DNA of 64,000 bases from Mucilaginibacter pankratovii. Its GTDB lineage: Bacteria > Bacteroidota > Bacteroidia > Sphingobacteriales > Sphingobacteriaceae. Numbering within the stretch: position 1 is the first letter of the stretch; each line of letters starts with the position of its first letter. Under the pieces are notes generated by a model. That model saw only the letters and a list, made by a program, of their open reading frames with translations. It had not been told where the DNA came from and ran no database searches. Below, in pieces: positions 8,801 through 18,049 of the stretch. Location of the stretch: positions 682,001-746,000 of the forward strand of contig NZ_JACWMY010000001.1 of NCBI RefSeq assembly GCF_014773265.1. Reading direction: 5' to 3'. A program made the translations under genes and the position numbers.

Positions 8801-11800
8801 TTATTTAAAAGTTGCGTTTATACCGAAAGAGAAGGTGCGTGGAACCGGATATGCATTTTCATCCACACCGATACCATTTATAGCATCCGCTCCTGTAAGA
8901 GCGATCTCGGGGTTAGCACCGCTATAACCTGTAATAATAAAGGCCTGCTGCACCGAGCCATAAACCCTTAGGTTTTTCAATAAAAGCGCATTCTTCAGTT
9001 TGAAACTATAACCCAGAGAGATGTTCTTGGCGGTTAAGTATGAGCCATCCTCCACCCATTGCGTGTTTACCGATCGGCCGATAGCTGTTGTACCTGTTTT
9101 CGTACGCGGATAAATGCCCGAGCCTGGGTTTGCTTCAGAACGCCAGTGATCTGCGGCGGCGGCAAGTGGCACCCTCGAACCATCAAGATTGGTTAAATAT
9201 GCCCATTTAGAGGCTGCCAGTATTTTACCGCCAACCTGCCCTGCCATAGAAATATTCAGGTCGAAGTTTTTGTAGGCGAAAGTGTTGGTTAAGCCGAAAG
9301 TAAAGTTTGGTGTAGGGTCGCCAATGAAGGTACGGTCGTTAACGTCATCAATAATGCCATCGCCGTTCAAATCCTTCATTTTCAACGTACCGATGTCAGA
9401 CGAACCATTGTCAGACAAGCCAGTGCTTTTATATTTAGCAGAGCTGGCCAAATCAGCAGCATCTTTGTATAAACCTAAGTTGATGAAACCATAAAACTCG
9501 CCCAGGTGGTGGCCTACCTGGTTGCGGTAGTAGTCGGACGTTACGGTGTTGTTACGGCGCAGGTAACCAGGATCAACCAGGTTTTTGATAAGGTTACGCT
9601 CGAAAGCGATGTTAAAGTTGGTGTTCCATTTAAAGGCACCGGTGGTGTTAATTGTGTTGATGGTGATCTCGTGGCCCCAGAATTCCAACTGGCCGATGTT
9701 GTATTGGATGTTTACGAAACCAGATCCGCGGGGAACCGGGCGCGCCTGGATCAAACCATCAGACATTTTGTGGTAGTAATCGTAATTAAGGGAGATGCGG
9801 TTTTTTAAAATGGCCAGCTCTAAACCAATATCAAACTGCCTGTTCTTTTCCCATGCCAGCTCGGTATTACCCAGCGAACCTATTGTTTGCCCCTGAATTA
9901 ACACACCATTTAACAGGTAATTGTATTTAGAAAGGGTTGGGATAGCAGTATAGTTACCAAAGCTATTGTTACCGGTGATACCGTAGCTCGCCCTGATCTT
10001 CAACAGATCTATCTTACCAAAATTTTGCATAAATGGCTCGTCGCTAACGATCCAGCCGGCAGAAACCGATGGGAAATAACCATATTTCCGATCGGCACCA
10101 AACCGTGATGAACCGTCCTGGCGTATAGCGCCTTGCAAAAGATATTTCCCTTTATAGTTATAGTTTAAACGACCGATGGCGGATAGCAACGAGTATTGTG
10201 TAGTAGTGCTTGACCCGGCCGAAATGATTGATGCGGCGCTTAAATAAGGAATATCATCGCTTGGGAAACCCGTACCGGTTATGGAGTTACTTTTCGAATC
10301 GAATTTCTGCACGGAATAACCTGCCAGCGCTTCAATATGGTGATCAGTGGCGATTGTTTTCTCGTAGTTAAGATAACTTTCTGCGGTGTAAGAATAGTTA
10401 TCAACTGATGAACTGACACCTGTAGAAGCAACAGGAGATACAGCAGACGTAGTTAAAGTTACCGAGGGAGAAAACTGGTTACGTGTTTCGGCACCTTTAT
10501 CAATACCAACGTTGGTTTTTAAACTAAACCCTGGTAAAAATCCATAGTTAATATAACCATTTGCGAGGATGCGGGTGGTAATATAATCATCCTTTGTTTG
10601 TTCAAGCAGGGCAAGGGGATTTACATACGCGCTCATGCCCGTAGAGAATGCTCCTACCGTATAAGAACCGTCCGGATTGTAGGGGGATACAAGCGGGCTG
10701 GCTTCAAAAATACGTTCGTAAAAACCACCAACGCCATCGGAGTTTGTGCGGTTATTATGATCTAAACGGTAGCTCGGTGCAAGGTTAAAGCCTACTTTTA
10801 CCTGGTTGCGGCTGCCCAGGCTCATATCGTGGTTGATTCGCAAAGAGATCAGTTTGGTGCCCGAATTGATGACCACACCATCCTGAGCCTCGTAACCTAA
10901 CATTACTGCCGACGATGATTTTTCGCGGGCGGAGAGGATATTTAAGTTATAGTTTTGGGTAGGCGCATTCCTGGTAGTTAATTTAAACCAGTTGGTGCCT
11001 TCACCGTACTGACCCGGGTTTTGATAAATTTCCGGAACAACCGCAGTATAAGGCGGCTCGTAAAGCTTGGCATCAGTAAACTTATCATTCATAAACTGGG
11101 CAAATTGCTGCGCGTTCATCACCTTAGGCACACTTCCCTGCGGGATCTTCTGTACGCCGTAATTGGCGTTGAACTCTATTCGCGAGTCGCCCGCCCTGGC
11201 ATGTTTTGTTGTTAACAATACCACGCCGTTTGCCGCACGCGACCCATACAGCGCCGTTGCCGATGCATCTTTTAGAATCGTTAACGATTCTATTTCATCG
11301 GGATTGATATTATTGATGCTGCCGGTAATAGGCAAACCGTCTATTACAAACAATGGCTGATAATCTGTAGCAAAGGAAGCCGCGCCGCGAATTCTGAAAG
11401 CGATGCCACGGCCGGGTTGCCCGCTTGTTTGGGCAATGTTTACACCTGCAACTTTACCTTGCAGCTGCTGGCCAAACTGCATTACAGGCATATCCTGTAA
11501 CGGCGCCATTTTTACCTGCGATACTGCGCCGGTAACCTCACGGTTGCGTTGCTTACCATAGCTTACGTTTACCTCGCTTAGCATGCTGGTACCTGTAAAG
11601 CTTATATTTAACTGTTTGGGCTTGTCGGGGACGATGGTAATATCTTTAAATTCCAGCATTTTATAACCCACAAATGTTGCCTGGATGGTGTAGGTGCCTT
11701 CTGGGATAGTAAGGGAGTAATTACCGGTACCATCGGCAGTGGTACCGATTGTGGAACCAGCAACCCTGATGTTGGCACCCGGTAAAGTAGCGCCGGTTTC

Positions 11801-12193
11801 GTCGGTTACTTTACCGTACAATTTGCCGGGCTGAGGTTTTTTAGTGAGGATAACATTCCCCGCTGATTCCTTAAAAACAATATCCGAGCCTTGCAACAGG
11901 GTGTTTAACAGGTTCTCTAAAGATTCGTCGCTAAAGTTTGCCGATTTAACCGTTTGTTGTTTAAGGCCCAGGTAATCGGCATCATAGGCAAAGCCGAGGC
12001 CCGTGGTTTGCTCTATTTTTTTGATGGCATCGTACAGGTTGCCGCTATTGATCGTTATGCTAACGCGTTGATTTAAGCTTTGTGCTTTAACATTGGCTGC
12101 GCCTACCGACAGCAGGCCGATAGTTAATAAAATACTGAACGAGAGGATAGTAATTCGCATAAATTGCTTACACAAGTGTGTATAATAATTCAT
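8801..12193 (-). CDS. SusC/RagA-family TonB-dependent transporter with STN signalling domain
   Basis: 1130 residues. In order: signal peptide (about 1-37); STN/FecA-like N-terminal domain (about 40-118, SITINSGNLYDAIKKIEQTT); carboxypeptidase-regulatory-like domain (about 124-208, LYGKVTDETGATLPGANI); plug domain (about 215-330) with LQGKVAGVNI, FRIRGAASF and the SusC signature ILKDASATALYGSRAANGVV; then the large barrel ending in FGINATFK. The STN domain fits transmembrane signalling to the FecR and ECF sigma encoded immediately upstream on the same strand, as in FecA-type surface signalling. It imports the ligand captured by the adjacent SusD using TonB energy. Confidence 0.96.
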   Translation of the reverse strand: MNYYTHLCKQFMRITILSFSILLTIGLLSVGAANVKAQSLNQRVSITINSGNLYDAIKKIEQTTGLGFAYDADYLGLKQQTVKSANFSDESLENLLNTLLQGSDIVFKESAGNVILTKKPQPGKLYGKVTDETGATLPGANIRVAGSTIGTTADGTGNYSLTIPEGTYTIQATFVGYKMLEFKDITIVPDKPKQLNISFTGTSMLSEVNVSYGKQRNREVTGAVSQVKMAPLQDMPVMQFGQQLQGKVAGVNIAQTSGQPGRGIAFRIRGAASFATDYQPLFVIDGLPITGSINNINPDEIESLTILKDASATALYGSRAANGVVLLTTKHARAGDSRIEFNANYGVQKIPQGSVPKVMNAQQFAQFMNDKFTDAKLYEPPYTAVVPEIYQNPGQYGEGTNWFKLTTRNAPTQNYNLNILSAREKSSSAVMLGYEAQDGVVINSGTKLISLRINHDMSLGSRNQVKVGFNLAPSYRLDHNNRTNSDGVGGFYERIFEASPLVSPYNPDGSYTVGAFSTGMSAYVNPLALLEQTKDDYITTRILANGYINYGFLPGFSLKTNVGIDKGAETRNQFSPSVTLTTSAVSPVASTGVSSSVDNYSYTAESYLNYEKTIATDHHIEALAGYSVQKFDSKSNSITGTGFPSDDIPYLSAASIISAGSSTTTQYSLLSAIGRLNYNYKGKYLLQGAIRQDGSSRFGADRKYGYFPSVSAGWIVSDEPFMQNFGKIDLLKIRASYGITGNNSFGNYTAIPTLSKYNYLLNGVLIQGQTIGSLGNTELAWEKNRQFDIGLELAILKNRISLNYDYYHKMSDGLIQARPVPRGSGFVNIQYNIGQLEFWGHEITINTINTTGAFKWNTNFNIAFERNLIKNLVDPGYLRRNNTVTSDYYRNQVGHHLGEFYGFINLGLYKDAADLASSAKYKSTGLSDNGSSDIGTLKMKDLNGDGIIDDVNDRTFIGDPTPNFTFGLTNTFAYKNFDLNISMAGQVGGKILAASKWAYLTNLDGSRVPLAAAADHWRSEANPGSGIYPRTKTGTTAIGRSVNTQWVEDGSYLTAKNISLGYSFKLKNALLLKNLRVYGSVQQAFIITGYSGANPEIALTGADAINGIGVDENAYPVPRTFSFGINATFK

Positions 12194-12276
12194 ATGTTTG
12201 TTTTGCTTACGTGATTTTTGAATGAGTTATGGAGGCATTGCAAGACCGGATTGCCGTCCGATGTCTGCAAAAAATT

Positions 12277-12306
12277 AAAGGCGGTTCTGTTTCAGCAGGC
12301 CGCTTT
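12277..12306 (-). terminator. Hairpin between fecR and susC
   Basis: On the - strand, an imperfect stem (aaagcggcctgctg paired with cagaaccgccttt) starts a few bases after the fecR stop and is followed by aatttttt. This fits an intrinsic terminator separating the sigma/anti-sigma transcript from susC, which would then use its own, sigma-dependent promoter. The stem has mismatches. Confidence 0.5.
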
Positions 12307-12310
12307 TTGT

Positions 12311-13246
12311 TTAATAGAGAATTATATCAGTCCCCTCCTTCCTATAATGCGTATGATGCAGTTGGCTTATCAAGTCCAGGATCTGCTTCGATTGCATGTT
12401 ATGCACCAACCGCATGCTAAACCGGTAATTGGCTATCTTTTTATTGGCCGGCTTTAAGGATAAACCGTAAATATTTTTCACTACAAGGGCAAGCTCGTTA
12501 AAGCTGGCCTGGTTTAGGTACGTGTAGCCTTTTTTCCAGCTTTGCGAAAAGTCGGTATTAACGTTGCTTTGCGCTATTTCACCGGTTAAAGTATTAAAGC
12601 TCAATTGCTGGCCGGGCAGCAGCATAGCCAATGTTTTTGATTTCCCGGTAATACCCACCTTGCCCGTAGCTACCGCAACGCTTATTGTTTGCAGTGCTTT
12701 ATATGCCCGCACATTAAAGGATGTACCTAAAACCTGCACATTTACAGGTGCGGAATGAACAATAAAAGGATGTTCGGCATCGTGTTTTATATCAAAAAAG
12801 GCCTCGCCTTCTTCCAGCACAACTTCGCGGCGGGGGCCGGTAAAAGCTTCGGGGATCTTTATGCGGCTGGCGGCATTCAACCAAACTGTTGAGCCATCGG
12901 GCAGTTTAAGTTCTTTTAACCCCTTGGTGCCGGTTATCACTATTGTATAAGCTTCATTGTTAGCTTTACGGTGCGAAAACTTCCAGGTGGAAAGGCCGAC
13001 AACAGAAAAAATGGCCAATGTGGCCGCAATGCGGAAAGCACGCGTCGATATAATACGGGGTTTTAGGGTATCAGCATCTATACGGCTCTTGATGGAATTG
13101 CGCAGGGCAATAGCCTCGCTGTTATCCAATGGTTTTTCCTCTGCATCGTAAGATCTATACCAGGCTTCAACCAGTGCGCTCTCGGTCTCATTTGATTGCC
13201 CTTTAAGATACCGTGATAAAATTTTCTTTAATTTATAAATGTCCAT
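12311..13246 (-). CDS. FecR-family anti-sigma factor
   Basis: 311 residues. The N-terminal ~85 residues form the cytoplasmic anti-sigma region (DIYKLKKILSRYLKGQSNETE...ALVEAWYRSYD). One membrane segment follows (FRIAATLAIFSVVGLSTWKF), then the periplasmic FecR domain (LPDGSTVWLNAASRIKIPE, VVLEEGEAFFDIKHDAEHPF, VQVLGTSFNVRAY) and a C-terminal DUF4974-type domain resembling STN (FNELALVVKNIYGLSLKPAN). It should hold the neighbouring ECF sigma inactive until the SusC STN domain signals substrate. It lies 72 bp downstream of the sigma gene and ahead of susC, the usual arrangement for this regulation. Confidence 0.94.
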   Translation of the reverse strand: MDIYKLKKILSRYLKGQSNETESALVEAWYRSYDAEEKPLDNSEAIALRNSIKSRIDADTLKPRIISTRAFRIAATLAIFSVVGLSTWKFSHRKANNEAYTIVITGTKGLKELKLPDGSTVWLNAASRIKIPEAFTGPRREVVLEEGEAFFDIKHDAEHPFIVHSAPVNVQVLGTSFNVRAYKALQTISVAVATGKVGITGKSKTLAMLLPGQQLSFNTLTGEIAQSNVNTDFSQSWKKGYTYLNQASFNELALVVKNIYGLSLKPANKKIANYRFSMRLVHNMQSKQILDLISQLHHTHYRKEGTDIILY

Positions 13247-13318
13247 TAGCCATGTTTTCAGTAGTAAGTCGCTGAAAAGGGCCGCAGGTACTTTTAATTA
13301 AAGTGATGTTTATGTTAA

Positions 13319-13918
13319 TTATTTGTGAAGCATGGCCAGGATGAGAGCCATATAGGTAAGGTGCTTTTCGGGATGTTTTTCGGCAATGGTAACACGCAGG
13401 CGGCGCGAAACTTCGCCAATATAGTTTTTAACGGTTTGATCGGCCAGGCCCAGTTCACCGGCAATGGCTTTTACCGAACGGTTCTCGCTTCGCAGCTGAT
13501 AAACCTTTTTTAACATTTCGGGCATTAGTTCAACCGTCAATTGTAATGTTTTTTCGAGTTCCAGGTAATCGGTAAGCGATTCTATGGAATCCTCCAGCAG
13601 GTTTATCCTTTCGAGGGCATCGTCTAATTGTACAATGGTAACCTTAGCAGAACGGTAATGATTGATGACATTTAAACGAACCGCGCTTCTCAAATAATTT
13701 TCCAGCGGGCCCTTAATTTGAAGTTCAGAGCGGCGCTGCCATATTTTGATAAATATTTCCTGTACGATATCCTGGGCCATATCGCTGTCGTTGAGGCGGG
13801 CGCGGGCCGTTTGATATAGGGGTTGCCAGTACCGGTCGAACAAAATATCGAAAGCGTTGTGTTCGCCGCGCTGAAGGCGTGTTAGTAATTCCTCATCTGA
13901 TAAGCTCTCCCTCGGCAT
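13319..13918 (-). CDS. ECF-type RNA polymerase sigma factor
   Basis: 199 residues. Sigma region 2 spans about 20-90 (FDILFDRYWQPLYQTARARL, DIVQEIFIKIWQRR, LENYLRSAVRLNVINHYR) and region 4 about 125-185 (MPEMLKKVYQLRSENRSVKA, IAGELGLADQTVKNYIGEVS). It belongs to the Bacteroidota sigma-70 family that works with FecR anti-sigma proteins. It should direct transcription of the downstream susCD and phosphoesterase genes when released. It is the first gene of the run; upstream, 13919-14142 separates it from the stress-protein gene on the same strand. Confidence 0.95.
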   Translation of the reverse strand: MPRESLSDEELLTRLQRGEHNAFDILFDRYWQPLYQTARARLNDSDMAQDIVQEIFIKIWQRRSELQIKGPLENYLRSAVRLNVINHYRSAKVTIVQLDDALERINLLEDSIESLTDYLELEKTLQLTVELMPEMLKKVYQLRSENRSVKAIAGELGLADQTVKNYIGEVSRRLRVTIAEKHPEKHLTYMALILAMLHK

Positions 13919-14142
13919 GACGCAAAGCTACTAATCCGATGTTAAGGTAGTTTTAAGTTAATGCGAAAGTAACCAATTACTACGCCTTATCACGGCAATG
14001 GCTAAAACGATGCTTTTGTGTAATTATGCGAGAACAATTTAACCGGGATTATTGCCCGATGTGGCACAGGACCAAGGGGGATATTATTTCAACTCTGTAA
14101 CCTATCTTGCCTTTCCAAATGTGGCTCTCAGCTTTATTTCAA

Positions 14143-14598
14143 TCAAGGCACCAACAACAAAGGGCAGCCACAGTTATTCATTACCGGAGGCACGTTGCTG
14201 TCGTAAAAAGATGTTGCGATTGCGTTTTCCACATGGTTGCCCATCACTACCATCCAAATTTTGTTTTCGGCGACCAGTTCCAAAATAGTTTCCACAACCG
14301 GCCCCGTTCCCTTTTTGCATTTAATAGTAATTTCTTTTTGCTGCCCGGTGGTTAATTTAGCTATTAAATACTGCGTTAACTGGCTAAGCCTGCTGGCGCT
14401 CTTATCTGTTTGTGCCGCGATCTCGCTTTCGACAGATCGCCGCTCACCGGTGATCACCGAAGCTTCGATAGAGATAATAGAGTTATAGATCAATAAATTG
14501 GCATTGTTGTTTATTGCCAGCTCCAGTGCGATATCTGCCGCGCGTTGTGCCCGCTTAGTAAAATCGGTAAGCAGCAATATTGTTTTTTTAGTTGCCAT
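14143..14598 (-). CDS. Universal stress protein-like protein
   Basis: 151 residues with the Usp alpha/beta layout: a first strand KTILLLTDFTKRAQRAADIA, a second strand NLLIYNSIIS, and a C-terminal WMVVMGNHVENAI ... CGCPLLLVP strand. The usual ATP-binding loop (G-x2-G-x9-G-S/T) is not intact; MGN is followed by HVENAIATSFYD, so this looks like a degenerate, possibly non-nucleotide-binding member. It ends the run fumC to sdhB and starts 2 bp after the sdhB stop, so it is probably co-transcribed with succinate dehydrogenase. Its role there is unknown. Confidence 0.75.
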   Translation of the reverse strand: MATKKTILLLTDFTKRAQRAADIALELAINNNANLLIYNSIISIEASVITGERRSVESEIAAQTDKSASRLSQLTQYLIAKLTTGQQKEITIKCKKGTGPVVETILELVAENKIWMVVMGNHVENAIATSFYDSNVPPVMNNCGCPLLLVP

Positions 14599-14600
14599 AA

Positions 14601-15347
14601 TTAGTGGGAGATGATTAATGCTTTGTTGTATTCATAGTTCATCCTTGCAATGTGCAGTACCGAGATCTCCTGGGGGCATTCTACTTCGCAAGCCTCAGTA
14701 TTGGTACAGTGGCCAAAGCCTTCAGCATCCATTTGGTCTACCATCGCGATTACCCGCTCTGTGCGTTCGACCTTACCCTGTGGTAACAGTGCCAATTGGG
14801 TAATTTTTGCTGAAGTGAACAGATCTGCACTGGAGTTTTTGCAGGTAGCCACGCATGCACCGCAGCCGATACAAGCTGCGGCATCAAATGCTGCTTCGGC
14901 AATAGCATGAGATATCAATATACCGTTAGCTTCGGGTGTTTGGCCTGTTGATGCGGAAATGAATCCACCTGCCTGGATGATGTTGTCAAAAGCCTTCCGG
15001 TCTACTTTCAGGTCACGTACTATAGGGAACGCAGCAGCGCGGAACGGTTCGATGTATATGGTATCGCCATCCTTAAAACTGCGCATGTGCAATTGGCAGG
15101 TAGTGGTATGGGTAAGTGGCCCGTGGGCCCGACCGTTTATCATCATACCGCATTGCCCACAAATTCCCTCGCGGCAGTCATGGTCGAATTCTACCACGCG
15201 TTGGCTTTTTTGGATAAGCGATTCGTTCAACAGGTCCATCATCTCCAGGAACGACATATCCTGCGATACATCGTCCAACTCATAGTTTTTCATTGCCCCA
15301 GGCGTTGCGGGGCTATCCTGCCGCCATATCTTCAAGTATATTTTCAT
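14601..15347 (-). CDS. sdhB: Succinate dehydrogenase/fumarate reductase iron-sulfur subunit
   Basis: 248 residues carrying three cluster motifs: the [2Fe-2S] ferredoxin motif [20 protein letters not shown] near residue 58, then [11 protein letters not shown] and [15 protein letters not shown] for the [4Fe-4S] and [3Fe-4S] clusters. It passes electrons from the flavoprotein to the membrane cytochrome and quinone on the cytoplasmic side of the inner membrane. The gene follows sdhA by 9 bp, and the order sdhC-sdhA-sdhB with one membrane subunit is the type-B (b558) arrangement usual in Bacteroidota. Direction (succinate oxidation or fumarate reduction) cannot be read from the sequence. Confidence 0.97.
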   Translation of the reverse strand: MKIYLKIWRQDSPATPGAMKNYELDDVSQDMSFLEMMDLLNESLIQKSQRVVEFDHDCREGICGQCGMMINGRAHGPLTHTTTCQLHMRSFKDGDTIYIEPFRAAAFPIVRDLKVDRKAFDNIIQAGGFISASTGQTPEANGILISHAIAEAAFDAAACIGCGACVATCKNSSADLFTSAKITQLALLPQGKVERTERVIAMVDQMDAEGFGHCTNTEACEVECPQEISVLHIARMNYEYNKALIISH

Positions 15348-15356
15348 GATCGGAAT

Positions 15357-17267
15357 TTATTTGTAGCTCCTTACGGTTAAGGATACGTTCTCAAAAACAA
15401 GTGGTTCTTTATGCAGTTCGTGTTCGGCATTTGCGCCTTTCCACTCCCAGGCAGATACGTAGCAGTAGTCCTTATCATTACGTAAGGCCTCACCATCCGG
15501 GGTTTGGTATTCTTCGCGAAAGTGGGCACCGCATGATTCTTCGCGGCTCAAGGCATCCTCACACATCAGAATGCCCAAATCGAGGTAATCTGCTACACGC
15601 CCTGCTTTCTCCAGTTCGCTGTTAACGGTATGGTCGCCGGTTATCTTTAATTCGGTATAGAATTGCGCCCGCAGTTCCCTGATTAATACTATTGCGTTCT
15701 CCAGGCTCGCTTTTGTACGCGACAGACCACAGCCATTGTAAAGCAGCTTACCCAATGTTTTATGGAAATGATCGGCAGATAGGTGCCCGTTGATATCTAA
15801 AAATTGCTGTAACTGTTGTTTTACCGCATGTTCGGCTTCCACAAAAGCCAAGTGATCTGTCGTTATCTTTTCAGCTTTTAACTCGCCTGCCAAATAATTG
15901 GGGACGCTATATGGCGCTATGAAGTAACCATCTACGGATGCCTGCAATAAAGAGTTTGCACCAAGCCTATTAGCGCCATGGTCGGCAAAGTTGGCTTCAC
16001 CCAAGGCAAATAAACCCGGAATGGTGGTCATCAGTTCATAATCAACCCAAAGCCCGCCCATGGTAAAATGCGCGGCGGGTGAGATCAGCATCGGTTCTTC
16101 ATAAGCGTTTACCGCGTTGATCTTATCATACATCTTAAACAGGTTGCTGTACTTCTCTTTTATCTTTTCCTTGCCTTGTTCTTTGATGGCTTTGGAGAAA
16201 TCCAGGAAAACCGCATTCTTCATCACCCCAACCCCGCAGCCTGCATCTATGCGTTCTTTTGCTGCGCGGGATGAAATATCACGTGGTGCCAAATTGCCGA
16301 AGGTTGGATACCTGCGTTCTAAATAATAATCCCTTTCTTCTTCGGGGATATCATTCGGTTTGCGTTCGTCGTGTGCTTTTTTGGGCACCCAGATACGCCC
16401 GTCGTTACGCAGGGATTCGGACATCAGCGTTAATTTGGACTGATGCTCGCCTGATTGAGGCAAACAGGTTGGGTGAAACTGGATCCAACTTACCCCCGAC
16501 ATGTACGCACCCTTTTTATGCGCCCGCCAAATGGCAGAGGTATTACAGCCCATAGCAAGGGTAGACAAGTAATAAACCTTGCCATAGCCGCCGCTTGCCA
16601 GCACCACGGCGTTGGCGGCATGGCGTTCTATTTCGCCGGTTACCAAATCGCGGGTAATGATGCCTTTTGCTTTGCCATTTATCACTACCAGGTCCAGCAT
16701 TTCGTGCCGGGTGTAGGTTTTTACTTTGTTTGCGCCAACCTGTCGCATTAAGGCCTGGTATGCACCTAAAAGTAATTGTTGCCCGGTTTGCCCGCGGGCG
16801 TAGAATGTGCGCGATACCTGCACACCACCAAAAGAGCGGTTGTTCAAATATCCACCGTATTCCCTCGCAAAGGGTACGCCCTGCGCTACTGCCTGATCAA
16901 TGAGGCTGGCAGAACATTCTGCCAGCCGGTAAACGTTAGCCTCACGGGAACGAAAATCACCGCCTTTTATGGTATCCGAAAACATGCGGAACACGCTGTC
17001 GCCATCGTTCTTATAATTTTTGGCCGCATTTACCCCGCCTTGTGCTGCTACGCTATGCGCCCGCCGTGGCGAATCCTGGAAACAGAACGATTTAACATTG
17101 TAGCCCAGTTCGCCCAATGATGCCGCGCAGGATGCACCGGCCAGTCCGGTACCTACCACAATTACATCCAGCTTTTTGCGGTTGGCGGGGTTTACCAGTT
17201 TTACGTGCTCTTTATAGTTGTCCCATTTGTCGGCAAGCTTGCCTTCGGGTATTTTTGAATCTAACAT
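15357..17267 (-). CDS. sdhA: Succinate dehydrogenase/fumarate reductase flavoprotein subunit
   Basis: 636 residues. It has the N-terminal dinucleotide-binding fold ([20 protein letters not shown]) and the covalent-FAD region with its histidine ([18 protein letters not shown]). Active-site segments include [31 protein letters not shown] and [20 protein letters not shown]. The C-terminal domain contains [20 protein letters not shown], carrying the catalytic-arginine environment of the family. It oxidises succinate to fumarate in the TCA cycle, or the reverse. It sits between sdhC (5-bp gap) and sdhB (9-bp gap). Length and motifs are intact. Confidence 0.97.
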   Translation of the reverse strand: MLDSKIPEGKLADKWDNYKEHVKLVNPANRKKLDVIVVGTGLAGASCAASLGELGYNVKSFCFQDSPRRAHSVAAQGGVNAAKNYKNDGDSVFRMFSDTIKGGDFRSREANVYRLAECSASLIDQAVAQGVPFAREYGGYLNNRSFGGVQVSRTFYARGQTGQQLLLGAYQALMRQVGANKVKTYTRHEMLDLVVINGKAKGIITRDLVTGEIERHAANAVVLASGGYGKVYYLSTLAMGCNTSAIWRAHKKGAYMSGVSWIQFHPTCLPQSGEHQSKLTLMSESLRNDGRIWVPKKAHDERKPNDIPEEERDYYLERRYPTFGNLAPRDISSRAAKERIDAGCGVGVMKNAVFLDFSKAIKEQGKEKIKEKYSNLFKMYDKINAVNAYEEPMLISPAAHFTMGGLWVDYELMTTIPGLFALGEANFADHGANRLGANSLLQASVDGYFIAPYSVPNYLAGELKAEKITTDHLAFVEAEHAVKQQLQQFLDINGHLSADHFHKTLGKLLYNGCGLSRTKASLENAIVLIRELRAQFYTELKITGDHTVNSELEKAGRVADYLDLGILMCEDALSREESCGAHFREEYQTPDGEALRNDKDYCYVSAWEWKGANAEHELHKEPLVFENVSLTVRSYK

Positions 17268-17272
17268 GGTGA

Positions 17273-17932
17273 TCAGTTATTAAAATAAACAACAATAGGT
17301 ATCAGCATAAAGCCACCGGTAATAAAGGCGGTGTACAGCCAGCCGGTATAGCGTACGATTTTTACATACTTTGGATGGTAAAGGCCCAGCGTACGGGCCG
17401 CACTAAAAAAGCCGTGCAGCAGGTGAAAACCTAAAGCGATAAAGGAGATCTCGTAAATGAGCACATACCACCATTGATGAAAGGTTAGCACCACAACGCT
17501 ATACATATCCTTGTATCCCTGCTTATCTAAAGCCATGGTGGTAAAATCGGCCACGTACCAAAAATCTTTTAAATGTATAACCAGGAAGATAAGGATAACC
17601 GTACCCAGCAACCCCATGTTGCGGCTGTTCCAGGGGCTCACCTCGTTTCGTTTATCGTAAACATATTTGGTGCCGTTGGCTTTTTTGGTTTTAGCAGCGA
17701 GCAAAAGCGCATAAACCGCGTGGGCGATTATCGAAATAAGCAGCACCCAGGAGATGATCTTGATGAGCATATTGCCGGCAAGCAGGTGCGAGTACCAGTT
17801 GAATTGTTCTTTGGCCTCGGCAGCGGGTAACAGCAACTGCAGGTTTCCCAGTAAATGTATCACCAGGAAAAAGCAGAGGAACAGCCCCGTACCCGCCATG
17901 GCGAGTTTATATTGAATGGTTGTTTGTTTCAT
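17273..17932 (-). CDS. sdhC: Succinate dehydrogenase cytochrome b subunit
   Basis: 219 residues with five predicted membrane helices: [76 protein letters not shown] and [20 protein letters not shown]. Histidines inside the helices (VIHLLGN, AHAVY, VIHLKD, FHLLHG) are candidate ligands for the two b-type haems of a type-B enzyme. It anchors the flavoprotein and iron-sulfur subunits and reduces quinone. It is the first sdh gene in transcription order; the hairpin repeat at 17964-18022 separates it from the transporter gene upstream. Confidence 0.95.
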   Translation of the reverse strand: MKQTTIQYKLAMAGTGLFLCFFLVIHLLGNLQLLLPAAEAKEQFNWYSHLLAGNMLIKIISWVLLISIIAHAVYALLLAAKTKKANGTKYVYDKRNEVSPWNSRNMGLLGTVILIFLVIHLKDFWYVADFTTMALDKQGYKDMYSVVVLTFHQWWYVLIYEISFIALGFHLLHGFFSAARTLGLYHPKYVKIVRYTGWLYTAFITGGFMLIPIVVYFNN

Positions 17933-17963
17933 GATTGTTTGTACCGGCTATATTGTAATTTGC

Positions 17964-18022
17964 CTGTTCGGGCTTGTTCGCGTTCGCTGGTGTGCGCGAA
18001 CAGCCCGAACAAGCCCGAACAT
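17964..18022. repeat. Hairpin repeat, copy 1 (Gttcggg/cccgaac family)
   Basis: tgttcgggct-t-gttcgcg (17965-17982) can pair with cgcgaac-agcccgaaca (17995-18011) around a 12-nt loop with one bulge, and the agcccgaaca unit is then repeated in tandem (18012-18021). A nearly identical copy in the same orientation lies at 44741-44789. It is non-coding, lies between genes, and resembles a REP-type dispersed palindrome. Confidence 0.8.
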
Positions 18023-18049
18023 GATTGCTTTTGAGAACTTTTTCCGCGG

